Shown piece after piece: positions 18,601-19,535 of a stretch of DNA of 19,535 nt (positions are counted from its first letter, which is position 1; every line of letters begins with the position of its first letter). The notes under the pieces were generated by a model. That model was not told the origin of the DNA. It made no database searches and saw only the letters and a list, made by a program, of their open reading frames with translations. The translations under genes and the position numbers were made by a program. This DNA is from Capsaspora owczarzaki ATCC 30864 (Eukaryota; Opisthokonta; Filasterea): assembly GCF_000151315.2 (NCBI RefSeq), contig NW_011887304.1:935700-955234 (forward strand). Direction: 5' to 3'.

Positions 18601-19535
18601 CAGGGGCAACTCGGACAACATGACTGAGAACGTCGAGTTGTCAGCAGACAGCGAAACTGTGGCAGGGACTGGCACTGACGCAGAAGTCGTCACCACGATC
18701 GAGTCCGGGTAGAGCGTCAGATTGCCGCCAACCGGCACAAGGTCGAGCAGTTCAAGCGCAAAGGCGGTCGTGCTGGACATTGCCGTGTGCGCGACAAGCG
18801 CCGTGAAGGTAAGGTCATCGCCTGGATACGCCACCTCGGGGCTAATGATCGACGTCACTTGCAAGTTCGGCTCCGCCACGGTATGACTAAGCAGGGTCGA
18901 GTTGATGCTGACCAGCGACGAACTGTCCGGGCCAAAGAACGCTGTGGCCTGCGACTCGATCGTGCTACCCGCAACATTGCCAACGGTAGCCGCAGATGGA
19001 ACGCTGGCCTGCACTTGCACAATAATCTCGCGATCCTCCAATGGCTGGAATGCCAAGGTGCTCAGCGCGCCAAAGTCAAACACGGCAGTATCGTTGAACG
19101 TGTTGCCGTCGGTATCTTGCATGACACCGTCGGCTCCAACCGCCAGCGTTGACACGGAAATCGCACTTCCGATCGCCACAACCTTGGCCGAAAAGATGGC
19201 AAACACGCCCGGTGCGCTCACTGAAGAAGGCATTCCAGCAGCGATGGCCAGCTTGAAACTGCCAATCGACCCGCTCGGCACACTTGCAGTCAGGTTGAAC
19301 GTGACCTGATCTCCAACCGCCACGATGGGGCTCGCAGCGTTGGCAACAAATCCAGACACGGCAGAAGACGCAGAGCTGATGAGGGGCAGGGACGCATTGA
19401 AATCCAGGAACACTGGTACAGGTGGAGGGGGTGGAGGAGCAACCGTGGCGGATATCGAAGCAACCGAGGCATCCGAAGCAACCGATGCAGCAGAGGCAGA
19501 TTGAGTCGACGCGACTGACGCGGCTGAGGCTTCAG
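9679..19535 (-). CDS. Giant laminin-like extracellular protein, N-terminus beyond window
   Basis: A single uninterrupted frame runs from the right edge (first whole codon 19533-19531) to the stop at 9681-9679, at least 3,284 residues. From N to C: Ala/Ser stalk; Pro-rich hinge; two near-identical 337-residue beta-rich modules; second Ala/Ser stalk; about 400 unrecognised residues; a laminin-N-terminal-like segment; about 13 laminin-type EGF modules; and about 710 residues of predicted coiled coil ending NTALPQCQL. Laminins assemble through such coils and bind matrix or cell-surface partners through their short arms. Many N-x-S/T sites and disulfide-type cysteines indicate an extracellular protein. 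No membrane segment is seen, so it is probably secreted, but the signal peptide lies outside the window. It lacks introns here and has no C-terminal LG domains. Laminin-like architecture is observed; assembly into trimers is inference. Confidence 0.93.
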   Translation of the reverse strand, partial: EASAASVASTQSASAASVASDASVASISATVAPPPPPPVPVFLDFNASLPLISSASSAVSGFVANAASPIVAVGDQVTFNLTASVPSGSIGSFKLAIAAGMPSSVSAPGVFAIFSAKVVAIGSAISVSTLAVGADGVMQDTDGNTFNDTAVFDFGALSTLAFQPLEDREIIVQVQASVPSAATVGNVAGSTIESQATAFFGPDSSSLVSINSTLLSHTVAEPNLQVTSIISPEVAYPGDDLTFTALVAHTAMSSTTAFALELLDLVPVGGNLTLYPDSIVVTTSASVPVPATVSLSADNSTFSVMLSELPLYEAAGLSTKSTFNVTFVAKLVLPDATINWVPAVNYSSSPLDFSSPSIFAGRNYTAWDVASASDNTPKLIGFNASLPLISSASPAVSGFVANAASPIVAVGDQVTFNLTASVPSGSIGSFKLAIAAGMPSSVSAPGVFAIFSAKVVAIGSAISVSTLAVGADGVMQDTDGNTFNDTAVFDFGALSTLAFQPLEDREIIVQVQASVPSAATVGNVAGSTIESQATAFFGPDSSSLVSINSTLLSHTVAEPNLQVTSIISPEVAYPGDDLTFTALVAHTAMSSTTAFALELLDLVPVGGNLTLYPDSIVVTTSASVPVPATVSLSADNSTFSVMLSELPLYEAAGLSTKSTFNVTFVAKLVLPDATINWVPAVNYSSSPLDFSSPSIFAGRNYTAWDVASVDAAAPPSSIASTQLSSAASVASAASAASTKVASTASVASAASVASTISGTVASAASVASTISASVASAASAASTKAASTASVASAASSASTISASVASAASVASTISASVASAASAASTKVASTASVASAASAASTKAASTASVASAASAASTISASVASAASAASTKAASTASVASAASAASTISASVASAASVASKQAASAASTIAASAASTISASVASAASKQAASAASTVAASVASASSAASKHASLSASAASVASTISTSIASTRAASASSTPVASATSVPGRSATLISAIPNVVPSSIDGHVLLPVSFTYTGSNLLADGCCTILVTYANRGFPDMPAWTSGSIDATNNEFEIHNLIVTPDGSGTSGTVTATLSMTVDEKANNFTYVVSLASSTGATLLVSSAIFYADVPAYTLLQPAEFNILTMTKANGVQIFDAQGFRELRRRALAATVLTTLNYMSQVLSANGDVVIGTTTTYDSRTAFDHRFGGVFVTLTGASICSQSELDAVVALLDAHLNAFAPYPVKLYVISDFFGSTFTAGSQTLLVVARDVNGATANDFLLSADVATYLNNALTGSTASDLLTHGISALTATSAQGRGLILTNEGFFLAGNGATLTAVRSAGPKLNDATIDSSSCNIVWQASVSGSNTDNINGVATTFRQTCTNRQLIYRSLSSAFMLVTSPGLLDTRTLAFSLVGPVVLADSEYHIGSGFAENVDMDETWSAERCAEYQPWATIGLQSVRACSEAAVSPTYRKLVFDLAGEFALKELYVTLPHYPLPYPVAESLATQPRHSDASSSLKSRLELWVASASGAWVDVTDSISDDFAAACTGLGKRDRPCKITFEVLSYLRDSQLGNAGIRYVSLVFDGIEDSTRRLPAALRVFEITEVVALGTCLCNGHSASCDIADGRCDACEHMTSGHYCGVCSNTAFTNKRNSPDFAVNSCSYDSAAMIDGVFACDGPPLAEIDPSEIESLFYDHGTFSGLIVPGVPVRDLSRAVFQKFFANGGPCDPCTCFGHSNAEVTNNFAIRVCDADSGVCDCAASHNVHGDHCETCDATYCRDIPACSPAAYAYEQCHIAGCFARCDCNGHSTLPQVGGFDQCEGDGCGCSCNAADGVTGAHCESCLPNYFSSTGNGVDGETCEPCFCNGHKGSPDTCDVTGGNCDQVGDPCQDNTTGHNCELCLEGFFRPFRPDGTIDLSDGCIACDCNGHGVGPGLCNPDGGVCSCNPSSNSEGDQCQSCIVGFWSATGTAEDGVSCTACQCNTHKDYVDNECNALGGDCMTDFDGNPQPCADQTNGTHCEHCNPTFYRPCLTPIVSGVCGGVDLTYGCQACNCNHHAAIVVGGGETCNEVGGICDCAPSSHTTGNRCERCEENYQNPFGTGVYGSCFPCNCWTHSETCSAIGTCTNCRDNTTGVSCGDCFTNYKRNTIYPDYDTPEGNKRNREQGCQACNCHGHAYPSSTTTGFGICNPNTGLCRSCGNHTLNGPLGECDTCVPGYFRQLTSAGFAAADDVCGACNFVNGKCSEDTLEDICRPCSEQCFGSNTMCGANTGVCSQCGLSNAESHRCASCQNGFFGNPSEGIPCTPCKCYHSAPSKFDLLTETEIGTFQQCLFDNSIGGVSGGAQSCILDHSVNAIDAAADPQSAILCSCPRSIPGGFFNIISSGVVYEGRTCDSCNQDAYFGQPTQCLTPGAGGSGLGDCLSFDTCNECICNGNIDESSMMDNCDYSAGNPSNLICKACLGHSTGPNCEVCEVGYYGDPTRLDTPGTIGTGFILDGSGESLKCFQCDCNGHSIARVVPGTEGDVHNDTCTTVAPGFVGNYTCDCDSANGYTGPTCRECLLGYEQIALGGNLFRCDPCDNCTRDAADIIYGLIDEYAALDTFESEIAASVAAVAVAINDLKAILGIARRDASAANIVAALPLVGSTADCLTSQREQLSALLANFEASADNKMVRVRIQSLLKRVEDSKLASFTSQSESFQRLAAAADLLSTLIAKLPQQRERLASLESALAQAEAAFLHEQDWIDTNLDVISAGLATADRMTQSAAGLRAAAAAAFDRSVAPLALVLSQAEAVLRDDTADALQSVLAQALADIQGRLTRLESVMSNVRTRTATANAASTTERLAQHQSTISALGARLALIEGQVGLDGAIEQAHASLLLVLQAADIGTGEFVTMVDATETELRNKLAALDPTQAPHVSELIAELESSIAAHRDAVAESSKRILTQVSAEASIAATAASESLISSGANEVARVVAVQTFLSKINTISNGAVAQFTEAFAGERVLAIMRELVSSRRRRTVELLTPLERETFAAFGEAWSAAKYETMQSCASVLDQYTERLQASIAAFTKSLTRVQLNTTQVALDMTERDSMKNWLSGVAQELKMARTDSLAALDRKISARAGQLAASLDEVVLELSVSVGSVRNLAVAELMQASSKVADLPAIVAATVADLTQQLANLVGEIDLSASQIQQNEQQELERFVGRFGSDMAIIRTKISAINELVNSLEDALNEQADALDVSATSARATLRETAALQVNLQAFLTIPASAELVKEAPASPSATLVDQLRNTALPQCQL
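9682..11817 (-). other. C-terminal coiled-coil region of giant protein
   Basis: About 710 residues are rich in Ala, Leu, Glu, Gln and Ser with heptad-like hydrophobic spacing (for example LPQQRERLASLESALAQAEA and LTQQLANLVGEIDLSASQIQ) and almost no Pro or Gly, as in the laminin rod domain. Cysteines are few, at TADCLTS, MQSCASV and the third-last residue. A basic run SSRRRRTVE (about 10510-10530) could be a furin-type cleavage site. The segment directly follows the last EGF cysteines, as in laminin beta and gamma chains. Confidence 0.82.
11818..14718 (-). other. Array of about 13 laminin-type EGF modules
   Basis: Repeated starts of the type CxCNGH (CLCNGHSASC, CTCFGHSN, CDCNGHST, CFCNGHKG, CDCNGHGV, CQCNTHKD, CNCNHHAA, CNCWTHSE, CNCHGHAY, CKCYHSAP, CICNGNID, CDCNGHSI) are each followed by a TGxxCExC-like half, the eight-cysteine LE signature. 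Modules 10 and 11 are irregular: one begins CNFVNGKCSED, and the next carries an insert of about 80 residues. The array ends CDPCDNC at the start of the coil. Confidence 0.9.
14719..15290 (-). other. Laminin N-terminal (LN)-like segment
   Basis: About 190 residues before the first EGF module resemble a divergent LN domain: a beta-rich segment (KLVFDLAGEFALKELYVTLP, RLELWVASASGAWVDVTD), then RVFEITEVVALGTCLCNGHS, parallel to the end of laminin LN domains where a short strand runs straight into a CxCNGH module. Two cysteine pairs lie inside. Similarity is by pattern only; a discoidin/galactose-binding-type fold is the alternative. Confidence 0.5.
15291..16545 (-). other. Central region of giant protein, not recognised
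   Basis: About 418 residues have ordinary complexity and no family I can name. The first part is strand-rich (LLPVSFTYTGSNLLADGCCT, TVTATLSMTVDEKANNFTYV). The second, containing ELRRRALAATVL and KLYVISDFFGSTFTAGSQT, looks alpha/beta, with only a few cysteines. It may be one or two globular domains between the stalk and the LN-like segment. Confidence 0.6.
16546..17409 (-). repeat. Ala/Ser-rich stalk coded by 9-base-periodic repeats
   Basis: About 285 residues consist almost only of Ala, Ser, Thr, Val and Ile with a few Lys, in three-residue steps (AAS, VAS, AST, ISA). In DNA, copies of longer units recur at distances that are multiples of nine: the string GGAAGCAACTGAAGCAGAGA starts at 16927, 17071 and 17206. 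Such regions usually act as extended, O-glycosylated spacers. Confidence 0.92.
17410..18420 (-). repeat. Tandem module copy 2 (1,011 bases, 337 residues)
   Basis: This is the second module in protein order. It contains two related beta-rich halves, one starting at IVAVGDQVTFNLTASV and one at LQVTSIISPEVAYPGDDLTF, similar in pattern to DUF11/TIGR01451-type surface repeats, with about seven N-glycosylation motifs. Bases 17410-18377 match 18421-19388 with one difference that I found (G at 18354, A at 19365; Pro against Ser). Confidence 0.9.
18421..19388 (-). repeat. Tandem module copy 1 (near-identical to the next 1,011-base unit)
   Basis: This is the first module in protein order and repeats the neighbouring unit at an offset of exactly 1,011 bases. 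Identity stops after 19388, where the protein enters a Pro-rich hinge (APPPPPPVPVFLDF) rather than the DNTPKLIGF join seen between the two copies. Confidence 0.9.
19433..19535 (-). repeat. Start of a further Ala/Ser-rich stalk at the window edge
   Basis: The minus strand in frame reads ASVASDASVASISATVAPPP and similar Ala/Ser triplets up to the edge with no stop. The same stalk type therefore lies on both sides of the tandem modules, and the gene continues beyond the window. Confidence 0.85.

Overview
This is eukaryotic nuclear DNA. The genes carry short spliceosomal introns (58-86 bases, GT...AG, branch-point-like CTAAC/CTGAC/CTGAT), coding DNA is GC-rich with strong codon bias, and the gaps are full of A-rich and T-rich tracts. 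A very long extracellular protein with laminin-type EGF repeats, together with LINE and CACTA-type mobile elements and compact spacing, fits a unicellular relative of animals (a holozoan protist such as a filasterean). That placement is inference; no rRNA or other marker gene is present.

Layout, left to right. (1) 1-1851, minus strand: a 5'-truncated L1/Tx1-like LINE reverse-transcriptase remnant (442-1851), followed only 53 bases later by the start of another open frame that runs off the left edge (2-388). This looks like a head-to-tail junction of two retrotransposon copies. (2) 2033-3257, minus strand: a two-exon gene encoding a perfect five-heptad leucine zipper joined to a possible BEN-like domain and a basic tail. 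(3) 3258-4684: low-complexity DNA between two divergent genes, with an isolated tRNA-like B box. (4) 4685-8241, plus strand: a multi-exon CACTA/Plavaka-like (Tnp2-type) transposase, apparently with all three catalytic acidic residues kept. (5) 8242-9678: A-rich DNA with a 21-base tandem repeat and nothing convincing otherwise. (6) 9679-19535, minus strand: one uninterrupted frame of about 3,285 codons, open at the right edge, so the N-terminus is missing.

The giant protein is the main item. From N to C it has an Ala/Ser-rich stalk, a Pro hinge, two almost identical 337-residue beta-rich modules (a 1,011-base tandem duplication), a second Ala/Ser stalk of about 285 residues, a region I do not recognise, a laminin-N-terminal-like segment, about 13 laminin-type EGF modules, and about 710 residues of predicted coiled coil ending in a cysteine three residues from the C-terminus. 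LN-like, then LE array, then coiled coil, then terminal Cys is the order of laminin beta and gamma chains, here joined to bacterial-like surface modules. I see no link in function between this gene and the mobile elements to its left.
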